From: JBCBTD01 sp039818825
GTDB taxonomy: Bacteria; Pseudomonadota; Alphaproteobacteria; Geminicoccales; Geminicoccaceae
NCBI GenBank assembly: GCA_039818825.1
Contig: JBCBTD010000064.1
Span: 1 to 22,565 of the forward strand
Direction of reading: 5' to 3'
Length of the DNA: 22,565 nt
A model generated the notes under the pieces. It saw only the letters and a program-made list of their open reading frames with translations. It was not told the DNA's origin and searched no databases. A program made the position numbers and the translations under genes. Below are positions 8,423-15,291 of this stretch, piece after piece; position 1 is the stretch's first letter; each line of letters begins with the position of its first letter.

Positions 8423-8439
8423 ATGTTGCAATGCAACAT
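8423..8439. promoter_or_regulatory. 17-bp palindromic operator candidate upstream of the DUF1127 gene
   Basis: The sequence ATGTTGCAATGCAACAT is a perfect inverted repeat with 8-bp arms around a single central base, 58-74 bp upstream of the DUF1127 start. Nearby are more TGCA-containing dyads: CCATG/CATGG at 8385-8399 and TGCAGAACTGCA at 8445-8456. TGC/GCA-rich dyads of this kind are bound by PhaR-type and other dimeric repressors in alphaproteobacteria; the identity of the regulator is inference. Confidence 0.45.
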
Positions 8440-8531
8440 AGCCTTGCAGAACTGCAGGTGCACGAACGTTCGCGCCCGCCGGACGCCCGGTACGTCGTCA
8501 CAAGGTGGCAGAACCAGATGTGCACGGTCGC

Positions 8532-9290
8532 TCAAGCGCGACGCCCGACGGCGAAGGCATAGCCGTAGGCGTCCCCGTAGCGGCGCCGGACGTCGATTTC
8601 GCGGGCGGTATTCTCGACGACGGCGAGGGCGTCCGGGTCGGCGGCGTAGCGGGCGCGGAGGGTCGGCAGCTTGGCCTCCAGCGGCGTGTAGTAGTCGGTC
8701 CACCAGGCGGTGTCCGGGAGGACGAAGTGGCCCATCGGTTCCAACCCGGCGCCCTCGACCAAGGCGAGCAGCGTCGGGACGTCGGCCATGGCCGGGTACT
8801 CGGCCGCAAAGAACGAGGCGGCCTCGGCTGGGGGCTCGTCGATCAACCACACGAGCTCCGTGACGGCCAGGTAGCCGCCCGGGCGCAGCAAGGGCGTCCA
8901 GCTACGCAAAGCGTGACCGATGCCGATGCTGTAGGCGGAGCCCTCGGCCCACAGCAGATCGAAGCTCTCGGGCGGGAATGGCAGTGCGCCCATGTCGGCC
9001 TCGAGCGCGGTCACCCGGTCGGCGACGCCGGCGGCGGCAGCGCGCGCCCGGAGCTGGTCCAGAAAGCCGTCGACGAGGTCGACGGCGGTGATCGGACCGG
9101 CGAGCGCTTCGGCCAGGACCAAGGTCTGCATGCCCGGGCCGCAGCCGAGGTCGAGCACCGATGGCGTGGCCGGCAGGCCCGTGCACAGCGCCAGCGCCCT
9201 GCGGGTGCTTGCCGCGTCGCCCGGTCCCTGGCGCGGCAGGCCGTCTTGGACGTCGAGAAAGGTTTTCCACAGGGCGTCTGAGTCGGTCAT
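8532..9290 (-). CDS. Class I SAM-dependent methyltransferase
   Basis: The 252-residue protein has the Rossmann methyltransferase core: motif I VLDLGCGPG at 45-53, an acidic end of strand 2 at D71 (ITAVDLVDGF), ADMGALPFPPESFDLLWAEG at 98-117 (motifs II-III) and LLRPGGYLAVTE at 134-145. The C-terminal part (about 150-250) is family-specific and contains DTAWWTDYYTPLE. The acceptor substrate is not identifiable; ubiquinone-type and small-molecule methyltransferases share this core. It lies on the same strand as the DUF1127 gene with a 166-bp gap that carries the palindrome, so the two are probably transcribed separately. Confidence 0.88.
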   Translation of the reverse strand: MTDSDALWKTFLDVQDGLPRQGPGDAASTRRALALCTGLPATPSVLDLGCGPGMQTLVLAEALAGPITAVDLVDGFLDQLRARAAAAGVADRVTALEADMGALPFPPESFDLLWAEGSAYSIGIGHALRSWTPLLRPGGYLAVTELVWLIDEPPAEAASFFAAEYPAMADVPTLLALVEGAGLEPMGHFVLPDTAWWTDYYTPLEAKLPTLRARYAADPDALAVVENTAREIDVRRRYGDAYGYAFAVGRRA

Positions 9291-9329
9291 GGTCTCGCAA
9301 CATCCTGCAAGCGAACGAAAAAAGCCGGA

Positions 9330-9830
9330 TCAGGGTTCGTTCGGCAATTCCGGGATGTCGTCGCCACGCTGCTGGCGGTGGACGACGAGCATGCGGTAGG
9401 CGTTGAACAGGTCGTGCTGGGCGGTGGCCCGATAGCGGTTGATGGCGCCGAAGCTAGCCTGGACCTTCGACTGCACCGTGAGGATGCGCCCCGACGTCTG
9501 GCCGTCGATGGCGGTGCCGGCGTCGAACGTCTGGCTCTCCAGATGGTCGGCCTTTTCCAGCCGATGGAAGGCCGCGGCCATGCGGTGCAGCAGCGCCAGC
9601 TCGAAGTCGTCCGCGGGCTCGAAGGTCTGCATCAACAGCGCCGCGCGCGCTTGCCGGTCGGCGATGTCGGCCTCGTCCCGCGGGCTTTCCGCCCGCAGGC
9701 CATGGGTCAACGCGTTCCGGGCCGCCGTCGCCTTGCCGAGCGCCGTCCGCGGCCCCGTCGACGCTCGCGCGCTGACGCGGTTGCGCTCGCGGATGGCAAC
9801 TTCCTTGGTGGTCGGTCGGCGAGCGGGCAC
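9330..9830 (-). CDS. Hypothetical protein with STGPRT/NALTHGL motif
   Basis: The 166-residue protein begins with a basic segment containing RASTGPRTALGKATAARNA followed by LTHGL (about 22-45). This is a recurrent signature, STGP(R/K)T-x-GK-(x)n-NALKHGL, of uncharacterised proteins that are often multi-copy in alphaproteobacteria and planctomycetes. The rest is largely helical (FELALLHRMAAAFHRLEKADHLES), without catalytic motifs. I do not know its function. The start is GTG with a strong AGGAG eight bases upstream, which fixes it despite the rare codon. Nearby copies could not be checked in this window. It marks the left edge of a patch with accessory character. Confidence 0.65.
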   Translation of the reverse strand: MPARRPTTKEVAIRERNRVSARASTGPRTALGKATAARNALTHGLRAESPRDEADIADRQARAALLMQTFEPADDFELALLHRMAAAFHRLEKADHLESQTFDAGTAIDGQTSGRILTVQSKVQASFGAINRYRATAQHDLFNAYRMLVVHRQQRGDDIPELPNEP

Positions 9831-10029
9831 GGGCCGGTCTCCTGCTGGACGCGACCGGATCGTGACATGAATAAGAATTTGTACCTAGAACGCCATTGGT
9901 CCGACCTGCACGGCAGCGGATGGCCGTACGCCTTGCCGCCACCGCGCCAAAGGACTGGCGCGAACGAGTGCTTCGCCACGGGTCGAGACATCCGGCAGAA
10001 ACGGGGGCGTAGGGCGGGAGGTTGGAGTC

Positions 10030-10213
10030 ATGACCAGAGCCTGGGTCTCGACGAAGGAGCGGTTGAGCCTGCCGGCCGAGCGTCGCAAGCGCTACGGGCT
10101 CGGCGACCGCGGCGCTATCCGCCAGCTACACCATCGGCGGGGGCGTGATCGTCTTGCACCCTACGCCTCGAAGCGACCGGTGGCGTCACGATCCCGCTCG
10201 TATCGTCTCGTGA
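10030..10213 (+). pseudogene. AbrB/MazE-like antitoxin, frameshifted
   Basis: The ATG at 10030 has a strong GGGAGG eight bases upstream (10016-10021). The first ~28 codons read MTRAWVSTKERLSLPAERRK then RYGLGDRG, the swapped-hairpin AbrB pattern (VSSKGRxSLPAExRRRxGLxxGG). In that frame the rest becomes arginine-rich nonsense. One base over, the DNA encodes SASYTIGGGVIVLHPTPRSD and stops at 10213; this resembles the second half of the domain (GGxVVLxP). The simplest reading is a single-base frameshift between about 10103 and 10130. The homology is short, so a real 77-residue protein from the first frame cannot be excluded. No VapC/PIN toxin partner is next to it; the 3' end runs into the convergent GFA gene. 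Confidence 0.5.
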
Positions 10214-10553
10214 GCGGAAACGGTGGCAACCAGGACTCGCGGCGGACGATCCAGCTTTCGTAGGTCGGCATCAGTTGGTCGGGGGCATCGAGGGATCCTA
10301 GGTTCACCTCGATTTCGTCTGCAGTGCGCGCGAACACGGACGAGCCGCAGCGGGGGCAGAAAAACCGCCCTTCGTAGTCGCGTGTTTCGCCATCGATCGT
10401 CACCGCATCCTGAGGGAATATCGCGGAAGCGTGGAACAGGGCGCCATGATGCTTGCGGCAGCCGAGACAGTGACAAAGGCCGACGCGGTATGGGAGCCCC
10501 GACGCCACGATGCGGACGTTGCCGCACAGGCAACCGCCGGTGAATCGGTGCAT
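10161..10553 (-). CDS. GFA (CENP-V/glutathione-dependent formaldehyde-activating) family protein
   Basis: The 130-residue protein is a compact Mss4-like zinc protein. It has the full GFA cysteine set: GGCLCG (C8, C10), CHCLGCRK (C27, C29, C32) and FFCPRCGSSVF (C66, C69), with the late tryptophans W101 and W108. Only a few family members are tested; Gfa of Paracoccus was proposed to speed formation of S-hydroxymethylglutathione, but most members, including this one, have unknown substrates. It is a single gene, separated by 344 bp from the divergent thioesterase, and its 3' end overlaps the AbrB-like remnant on the opposite strand by about 50 bp. Confidence 0.88.
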   Translation of the reverse strand: MHRFTGGCLCGNVRIVASGLPYRVGLCHCLGCRKHHGALFHASAIFPQDAVTIDGETRDYEGRFFCPRCGSSVFARTADEIEVNLGSLDAPDQLMPTYESWIVRRESWLPPFPLTRRYERDRDATGRFEA

Positions 10554-10897
10554 GCCGTGTCTCCACCAACGTCAGTCGATCGGCATGATTAGCGGGACCA
10601 GGACCGTCATTGCAATTGCCCGCTACGGGCGATGAGGCGTCGTTCTTCCGTGACGGAAGACAATGATCATCGCTTCTTGGCAAACAGAGCCGATCGAATG
10701 ACACCTCTGCGACATCGGCGCGTTGGGGCTTGGAGCGCGTGCCACCAACGGTCACTATCGCCTGAGACTGAGACATATGGGTTTTGGTTGATGCCGTGAC
10801 GCGGCGAATGTCCGAAAAGCGAGATAGTCGCCCTCACGTCCAGGCGCGGGCGGCACGCGGTTGTTATTGCTGCAACCCAGTACGTGGAGCCGATGAT
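10554..10897. other. Intergenic region between GFA and thioesterase genes
   Basis: These 344 bp lie between divergent genes and look less GC-rich than the surroundings. They contain a hairpin (GCCCG-CTA-CGGGC, 10618-10630) and a perfect 17-bp palindrome at 10644-10660. I recognise no coding sequence: both long frames crossing it lack family motifs and ribosome sites. The general look, with short dyads and stop-poor frames, resembles the non-coding repeat-like intergenic stretches of some alphaproteobacteria, but a repeat family cannot be shown from one copy. Confidence 0.4.
10644..10660. promoter_or_regulatory. 17-bp palindrome, possible operator
   Basis: TCTTCCGTGACGGAAGA is a perfect inverted repeat with 8-bp arms and one central base. 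It is placed between two divergent genes, about 90 bp upstream of the GFA start and about 240 bp upstream of the thioesterase start. It may be a repressor site or part of a small structured repeat. Confidence 0.35.
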
Positions 10898-11353
10898 ATG
10901 ATCGAACTCGAACCACGCGACCCAGATTTTGAGAAAAAGGTCAGATCAAGCTTCGCTCGCCAGAACACGATGAAAACTCTTGGAATAGAGATTGCGCGCC
11001 TATCTCCAGGCATCATCGAATTGTCGATGCCCTTTAATGAGAGCTATACTCAGCAGCACGGGTTCCTTCATGCGGGTATAGTCACGACGGCGCTCGACAG
11101 TGCGTGCGGCTATGCGGCGTTTTCACTTATGGATGCCGACGCTGCAGTGCTCACCGTGGAATTCAAGACAAATCTCATTGCGCCGGCTGAAGGCGATTGC
11201 TTTGTGTTCCGAGCGAGCGTGCTGAAGCCAGGTCGCACGCTGACCATCTGCGAAGCGAAAGCCTTCGCGTTCAAGAACGAGACCGAGAAACTCGTGGCGT
11301 CGATGACCGGCACGTTGATGTCCATCCGGGATCGGCAGGGCGTCGTTCAGTGA
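10898..11353 (+). CDS. Hotdog-fold thioesterase, PaaI/YdiI-like
   Basis: The 151-residue protein has the PaaI-type hotdog signature QQHGFLHAGIVTTALDSACG (52-71), with the HGxxHxG loop and D67 in the position of the catalytic acid. EFKTNLIAPAEGD (88-100) follows the usual strand that binds acyl-CoA. It should hydrolyse a small-chain or aryl acyl-CoA in the cytoplasm. The frame continues upstream, but homology begins at the ATG at 10898, which has GGAG nine bases upstream (10885-10888). Codon use is less GC-biased than in its neighbours (many AAA, ATT, TTT, TCA codons), which suggests a different origin. No operon partner is present. Confidence 0.85.
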   Translation: MIELEPRDPDFEKKVRSSFARQNTMKTLGIEIARLSPGIIELSMPFNESYTQQHGFLHAGIVTTALDSACGYAAFSLMDADAAVLTVEFKTNLIAPAEGDCFVFRASVLKPGRTLTICEAKAFAFKNETEKLVASMTGTLMSIRDRQGVVQ

Positions 11354-11572
11354 TCTCGATGCTGGCGCGGACGCACACCGCAGAAGGACTGCTTCTGTCA
11401 TCGGGCGGTTTGAGCCAAGGGTTCGTCGAGCATGGGCGGGGCGCGGGCTTCTGTTCGTGATCCGCGGCGGCGCCACGTCCACGTGATGCGATCGGCGGTG
11501 GCAGAGGCGGCTCTTCTCGAAGACAGCGTCCCTCGGCTCGACCTCGGCCATTTTCCCCACCGGGGCCTTCCC

Positions 11573-11941
11573 TCAGTGATCCAGACCAAGCGGCAGTTCC
11601 AACGTCACGCGGTCGTGCACCACCCTCGGCGCCAGTCGGCGGCCGGGGCCCGGCTCCAGGCGGACGAGGCCGTAGCCGGCCATGGTCTTCAGGGTCCGGG
11701 AAAGGTTCGACTTCGCGCGACCAGTCAGAGCGGCCAGCTCTTCGATCGATCCTGGTGCTTTCTCGGCGATGATCTGGAGGAGTTGGCGGTTGCCGGCAGA
11801 CATCACCCGCGCAAAGGACTCCGTGGAGGTGAACCATATCTTCGGATCGTCGGGGCTTGGGCGTTCCTCGCCGCGGGCGATGCGCAGGGTGCGCGCCTTC
11901 ATCTCTTCGTAATCGGCAATGCCGACCTTCAATGTCGTCAT
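11573..11941 (-). CDS. HTH antitoxin/transcriptional regulator (HVO_A0114-like, partner of TumE-type toxins)
   Basis: The 122-residue protein begins MTTLKVGIADYEEMKARTLR and continues IARGE-x-P-x-P, then PKIWFTSTESFARVMS (33-48). This is the conserved N-terminus of small regulators found beside DUF6516/TumE toxins. Residues about 50-100 form a winged helix; the recognition region is GRAKSNLSRTLKTMAGYGLV (74-93), MarR/ArsR-like in outline. Its ATG overlaps the stop of the broken toxin frame by 4 bp (ATGA), the standard toxin-first coupling of this family. It appears intact. It is expected to bind the inverted repeat upstream of the toxin start and to neutralise the toxin. The family assignment is from pattern memory and is fairly secure. 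Confidence 0.8.
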   Translation of the reverse strand: MTTLKVGIADYEEMKARTLRIARGEERPSPDDPKIWFTSTESFARVMSAGNRQLLQIIAEKAPGSIEELAALTGRAKSNLSRTLKTMAGYGLVRLEPGPGRRLAPRVVHDRVTLELPLGLDH

Positions 11942-12296
11942 CGGCGCACACCCCGTTCCCTCAACACCGCGTCGACCTCGACCCAAAAGTCGGCGAGGAG
12001 CGTTCCGGCATCGCGATAGTCGTACGTTCTCACGGTCCGCAAACGGTGGCGGTGGTCCAACGGGCCGCCACGCCGTAGCCTCTCTACCGGATGGGCATTG
12101 TCGAAGCCGACCAAGCGCTCGCCGAAGGGCCATGGAGCGTCAAGCTGTAGTCCAGCCCGTGCGGCTTCTCCCTGTCGACCGGCACCGCCGTCACCACGAA
12201 CTTCACCCAGTGCCCACCCTCGCCGTCGATCACGAGCACCAAACCGTCGAGGTTCAACAGCGTGTCGAAGCTTGGGTCACGTTTGCGCTGCGCCAC
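11938..12296 (-). pseudogene. DUF6516/TumE-like toxin, frameshifted
   Basis: Two adjacent frames join into one family-length protein of about 119 residues. The first frame starts with GTG at 12296 and gives SFDTLLNLDGLVLVIDG, HWVKFVV, then EKPHGLDYSLTLHGPS, and runs to a stop at 12084. The second frame takes over near 12122 and gives ERLVGFDNAHPVE, RTYDYRDAGTLLADFWVEVD, AVLRERG and the stop overlapping the antitoxin. This is the DUF6516/TumE order: LLDLDGxxL, GYWVK, HGIxYSLTLHD, LLGYDNAH, PYxYxDAxxLLEDF. One base inserted at about 12122 (one more C in the CC of the plus strand) restores a single frame. It could be a real mutation, a programmed shift or a sequencing error. Confidence 0.78.
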
Positions 12297-12298
12297 TG

Positions 12299-12319
12299 TG
12301 TTATGAGATCAACATAACA
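12299..12319. promoter_or_regulatory. Inverted repeat at the toxin-antitoxin promoter
   Basis: TGTTATG (12299-12305) and CATAACA (12313-12319) form perfect 7-bp arms with a 7-bp spacer, immediately upstream of the toxin start codon at 12296. Position, symmetry and AT-richness fit an autoregulatory operator for the HTH antitoxin overlapping the promoter or leader. It lies between the toxin start and the stop of the dehydratase gene. Confidence 0.5.
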
Positions 12320-12340
12320 TTCGCAAGCGCGAGGCATCCG

Positions 12341-14122
12341 TCAGTGATTGTGCCGCGGCTTGCCCTTGGTTTCGACGACGTTGAGGTACGCCACCGCCGG
12401 TTCCAGGCAGGCGCCGGTGGCGAGCTCGCCGACGAGTTGGCGTTGGATTTCCTGCCAGGGGGTTTGGTGGGGTTTCAGGTAGGGCTCGAAGGTGGCGCGG
12501 CGTTTGGCCAGCTCGTCGTCGTCGATGAGGACGTCGAGGCGGCGTGTCTGCAGGTCGAGGCGGACGCGGTCGCCGGTCTGCAGCAGCGCGAGATTGCCGC
12601 CGGACGCCGCCTCGGGTGAGGCATTGAGGATCGAGGGGCTGTCGGAGGTGCCGCTTTGGCGGCCGTCGCCGATGCAGGGCAGCGCGGTGATGCCCTTTTC
12701 GATCAGGTAAGCGGGCGGGCGCATGTTCACGACCTCGGCGGCACCCGGATAGCCCTTGGGGCCGACATTGCGGATGAACAGCAAGGTCCGTTCGTCGATC
12801 TCGAGCGCGGGGTCGTCGATGCGGTCGTGGTAGTCTTCGGGTCCTTCGAAGACCACGGCCTTGCCCTCGAACGTGCCGCCCTTCAGGTAGCGGTCGCGGA
12901 ACGCGGGCGCCACGACCGAGGTTTTCATCACCGCACTGTCGAACAGGTTGCCGCCGATGACCAAGAAACCGGCCTCGGGCATCATCGGGTCGGCGTAGGG
13001 GCGGATCACCTCGCGGTTGACGTATTCGAGTGGCTTCGCGTGCTCCTCGGCCATCGTCTTGCCGGTGACGGTGAGCGTGTCGCCGTGGAAGCGGCCAGCA
13101 CCCATCAGCTCGCGGATGACCGCGGGCAGCGAGCCGGCCTGGTGGAAATCCTCGCCCAGATAGGCACCGGCGGGCTGGAGATTGACCAACAGCGGAACGT
13201 CGTAGCCGATGGTCTCCCAGTCCTTGACGTCGAGGTCGACGCCGAGATGGCGGGCGATGGCGATGACGTGGGGCGGACAGTTGGTCGAGCCGCCGATGGC
13301 GGCGCAAGTGGTGATGGCGTTCTCGAACGCCTTCCTGGTCATGACCTTCCGCGGCGTCAGCTCCTCGTGGACCATCTCGACGATGCGCTTGCCGGTGGCA
13401 TAGGCCATCTGGCCGCGCTCGCGGTAGGGGGCCGGGATCATGGCGCAGCCGGGCAAAGTCATGCCGAGCGCTTCGGCCATGCAGTTCATCGAGCTGGCGG
13501 TGCCCATGGTGTTGCAATGGCCGACGCTCGGCGCCGAGGTGGTCACGTACTCCATGAACTCGTCATAGGTGATCTCGCCGGTCGCGTACCACTGGCGCGC
13601 CTGCCAGATGACCATGCCGGAACCGGTGAGCTGGCCCCGGAAATGACCGTTCAGCATCGGTCCGCCGGAGAGGACGATGGCCGGGATGTTGACGGTGGCG
13701 GCGCCCATCAGGCAGGCGGGCGTGGTCTTGTCGCAGCCGGTGGTGAGGACCACGCCGTCGAGCGGGTAGCCGTAGAGAACTTCGACCAGGGAGAGATAAG
13801 CGAGGTTGCGGTCGAGCGCCGCGGTCGGGCGCTTGCCGGTCTCCTGGATGGGGTGGATCGGGAACTCGAGCGGCACGCCGCCCATGGCCCGGATGCCATC
13901 ACGGACCCGGCTGGCGAGCTCCAGATGGTGGCGGTTGCAGGGGGCGAGGTCCGAGCCGGTTTGGGCGATGCCGATGATCGGGCGGCCGGATTGCAGCTCT
14001 TCCCGGGTCAGGCCGAAATTGAGGTAGCGCTCCAGGTAGAGCGCCGTCATGTCGGCGTAGTCGGGGTTGTCGAACCAGTCCTGGCTCCTGAGCCGTTTCG
14101 CCGAACCGTTGGTCGCCATCAT
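12341..14122 (-). CDS. xylD: Xylonate-type sugar-acid dehydratase (IlvD/EDD family)
   Basis: The 593-residue protein removes water from an aldonic acid to give a 2-keto-3-deoxy acid. It lines up through its whole length with Caulobacter D-xylonate dehydratase XylD: RSQDWFDNPDYADMTALYLE (12-31), GSDLAPCN (56-63), FPIHPIQETGKRPTAALDRN (87-106), TTGCDKTTPA (127-136), GHCNTMGTASSMN (201-213), DGRQSGTSDSPSILNASPE near the C-terminus and a terminal PRHNH. Cysteines C62, C130 and C203 are placed to bind the Fe-S cluster, and K132 is the position of the modified lysine. L-arabinonate dehydratases share the fold and much sequence, so the exact sugar is not certain. Two ATGs (14122, 14119) follow GGGAG. 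No sugar dehydrogenase, lactonase or transporter is adjacent. Confidence 0.86.
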   Translation of the reverse strand: MMATNGSAKRLRSQDWFDNPDYADMTALYLERYLNFGLTREELQSGRPIIGIAQTGSDLAPCNRHHLELASRVRDGIRAMGGVPLEFPIHPIQETGKRPTAALDRNLAYLSLVEVLYGYPLDGVVLTTGCDKTTPACLMGAATVNIPAIVLSGGPMLNGHFRGQLTGSGMVIWQARQWYATGEITYDEFMEYVTTSAPSVGHCNTMGTASSMNCMAEALGMTLPGCAMIPAPYRERGQMAYATGKRIVEMVHEELTPRKVMTRKAFENAITTCAAIGGSTNCPPHVIAIARHLGVDLDVKDWETIGYDVPLLVNLQPAGAYLGEDFHQAGSLPAVIRELMGAGRFHGDTLTVTGKTMAEEHAKPLEYVNREVIRPYADPMMPEAGFLVIGGNLFDSAVMKTSVVAPAFRDRYLKGGTFEGKAVVFEGPEDYHDRIDDPALEIDERTLLFIRNVGPKGYPGAAEVVNMRPPAYLIEKGITALPCIGDGRQSGTSDSPSILNASPEAASGGNLALLQTGDRVRLDLQTRRLDVLIDDDELAKRRATFEPYLKPHQTPWQEIQRQLVGELATGACLEPAVAYLNVVETKGKPRHNH

Positions 14123-14222
14123 CGCATCTCCCTGTTGGTAGGAGAGCTAGCAGGCGGCCGGCAGCCATGGAAGCAGCCGCTCGGCCAACCGTTGGGCGGG
14201 CGGGGTGTGCGGGGGCGCAGCG

Positions 14223-14234
14223 CGTCCGCGGACG
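14223..14234. repeat. Short perfect palindrome upstream of the dehydratase gene
   Basis: CGTCCGCGGACG is a 12-bp perfect palindrome in the 126-bp gap between the 94-residue unknown gene and the xylonate-type dehydratase, 15 bp past the unknown gene's stop. It might be a termination hairpin or a regulator site. In such GC-rich DNA, chance is a serious alternative. Confidence 0.2.
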
Positions 14235-14248
14235 ATGGTCTGAGCGCG

Positions 14249-14533
14249 TCAGTCCTGCTTGTCGGCTGGCGGCAACAGCGGCGCCAGAAACGGGTTCATG
14301 CGCAAGAGCGGCAGCCACATCTTCAGCGCTTGCTGCTGTGCGTTGAGGACGGAGTTGTTGGCCGTCAGTGCGGGCAACAGCTCGCCCTCGATCAGCTTGC
14401 TCGCGGTCTTCAGGTCCGGGCGCCCGGTGACGCGGATGGCGACCCGCTCGGCCTGCCCGTCGTCCGTCTTGTCGTGGACCAGCTCGACGTCGAGCGACGG
14501 CAGTGTGGCGATCGCTCGCCTGGTCTCGTTCAT
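14249..14533 (-). CDS. Conserved-looking hypothetical protein, 94 residues
   Basis: I do not recognise the family. The protein has an N-terminal region of short strands (LPSLDVELVHDK, AERVAIRVTGRPD), a helix (LKTASKLIEGELLPALTANN) and a hydrophobic proline-rich end (MWLPLLRMNPFLAPLLPP). That end is too short and broken for a standard membrane segment. There is no signal peptide. The ATG at 14533 with GAGG ten bases upstream is preferred; an in-frame ATG at 14557 is possible but has no ribosome site. It reads in the same direction as the dehydratase 126 bp downstream and diverges from the glutathione S-transferase gene. The coding assignment rests on codon bias, start context and lack of any competing frame. 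Confidence 0.55.
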   Translation of the reverse strand: MNETRRAIATLPSLDVELVHDKTDDGQAERVAIRVTGRPDLKTASKLIEGELLPALTANNSVLNAQQQALKMWLPLLRMNPFLAPLLPPADKQD

Positions 14534-14682
14534 GGCGACGGGTCCTCGCTGGCTCATGCTGCGCCACAGCATACGCCTTCGCCGGCGATCACCCAAGCCG
14601 TTCTGCTCGGGTGCTGCGCGCTTTTGCGCGCGGATCGCGGTCGTGCGACAAGGGTCGTCTCGCGCGCTGAGGACGGGTCCGC

Positions 14683-15288
14683 ATGAAACTCCACCATTCA
14701 CCCTTTTCGCCTTTCGCCCGCCAGGTGCGGGTGGCGTTGCACGAGCTCGGTCTCGACGATGCCGTGAGCCTGGTCGAGACGCCGGTCTCGCCGGTCGAGC
14801 GCAACGCCGACTACGCCGCCGTCAATCCGCTGCGGCGGCTGCCGGCCTTGGAGCTGGAGAACGGGCACGTGCTGCCGGACAGCGTCGTGATCATGTTGTA
14901 CCTGGACGACCGGGTGCGCGGCCGGCTGCTGCCCGAAGGGAGCGATCGGTTCGCCACGCTCGCTGCCCACTCGGTCGCCCAGGGCGCCATGGAGCAGGCG
15001 GTGGGCTTGCGCTACGAGACGGCGTTGCGGCCAGAGGCGCTGCGTTGGCCGGTGTGGATCGACGACCGGTGGGACAAGATCGACGCCGCGCTCGGGTGGT
15101 TCGAGCCGCGGCTGACGACACCGGCTGCGACGCTCGACATGGCGCAGATCGGGCTCGGCTGCCTGCTCGGCTATCTCGATTTCCGGTTCGGCGACCACTC
15201 CTGGCGTTCGAGCAACCCCTCGTTGGCGTCTTGGTATGCAAGCCTCGCCGCCCGGCCGTCGCTGGCGGCGACGGCACCTGTGGCCTGA
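14683..15288 (+). CDS. Glutathione S-transferase family protein
   Basis: The 201-residue protein has an N-terminal thioredoxin-like domain starting MKLHHSPFSPFARQVRVALH, with the serine of the SPxSPF motif as candidate thiolate-stabilising residue. The cis-proline region is NPLRRLPAL (48-56), and the glutamate/aspartate-serine pair DS (66-67) that contacts the gamma-glutamyl group of glutathione is present. An all-helical C-terminal domain follows (about 88-200), with the conserved AQIGLGCLLGYLDFRF segment. The electrophilic substrate is unknown. It is followed after 3 bp by an aldo/keto reductase, so a two-gene detoxification operon is likely. Confidence 0.9.
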   Translation: MKLHHSPFSPFARQVRVALHELGLDDAVSLVETPVSPVERNADYAAVNPLRRLPALELENGHVLPDSVVIMLYLDDRVRGRLLPEGSDRFATLAAHSVAQGAMEQAVGLRYETALRPEALRWPVWIDDRWDKIDAALGWFEPRLTTPAATLDMAQIGLGCLLGYLDFRFGDHSWRSSNPSLASWYASLAARPSLAATAPVA

Positions 15289-15291
15289 GCG

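Noticed and set aside
9831..10029. tRNA or small gene in the gap left of the AbrB-like remnant, including an ATG at 9867
   Set aside because: No cloverleaf or T-loop consensus was found; the short frame starting near 9867 has no ribosome site or recognisable motif.
11354..11572. Possible transposase remnant between the thioesterase and the antitoxin gene
   Set aside because: Both strands were read; no DDE or other transposase motif, no terminal inverted repeats and no coding signal were found in these 219 bp.
12656..14686. 676-codon plus-strand open frame opposite the dehydratase
   Set aside because: It mirrors the xylonate-type dehydratase and the 94-residue gene; composition is His/Gly/Asp-rich shadow sequence without domains.
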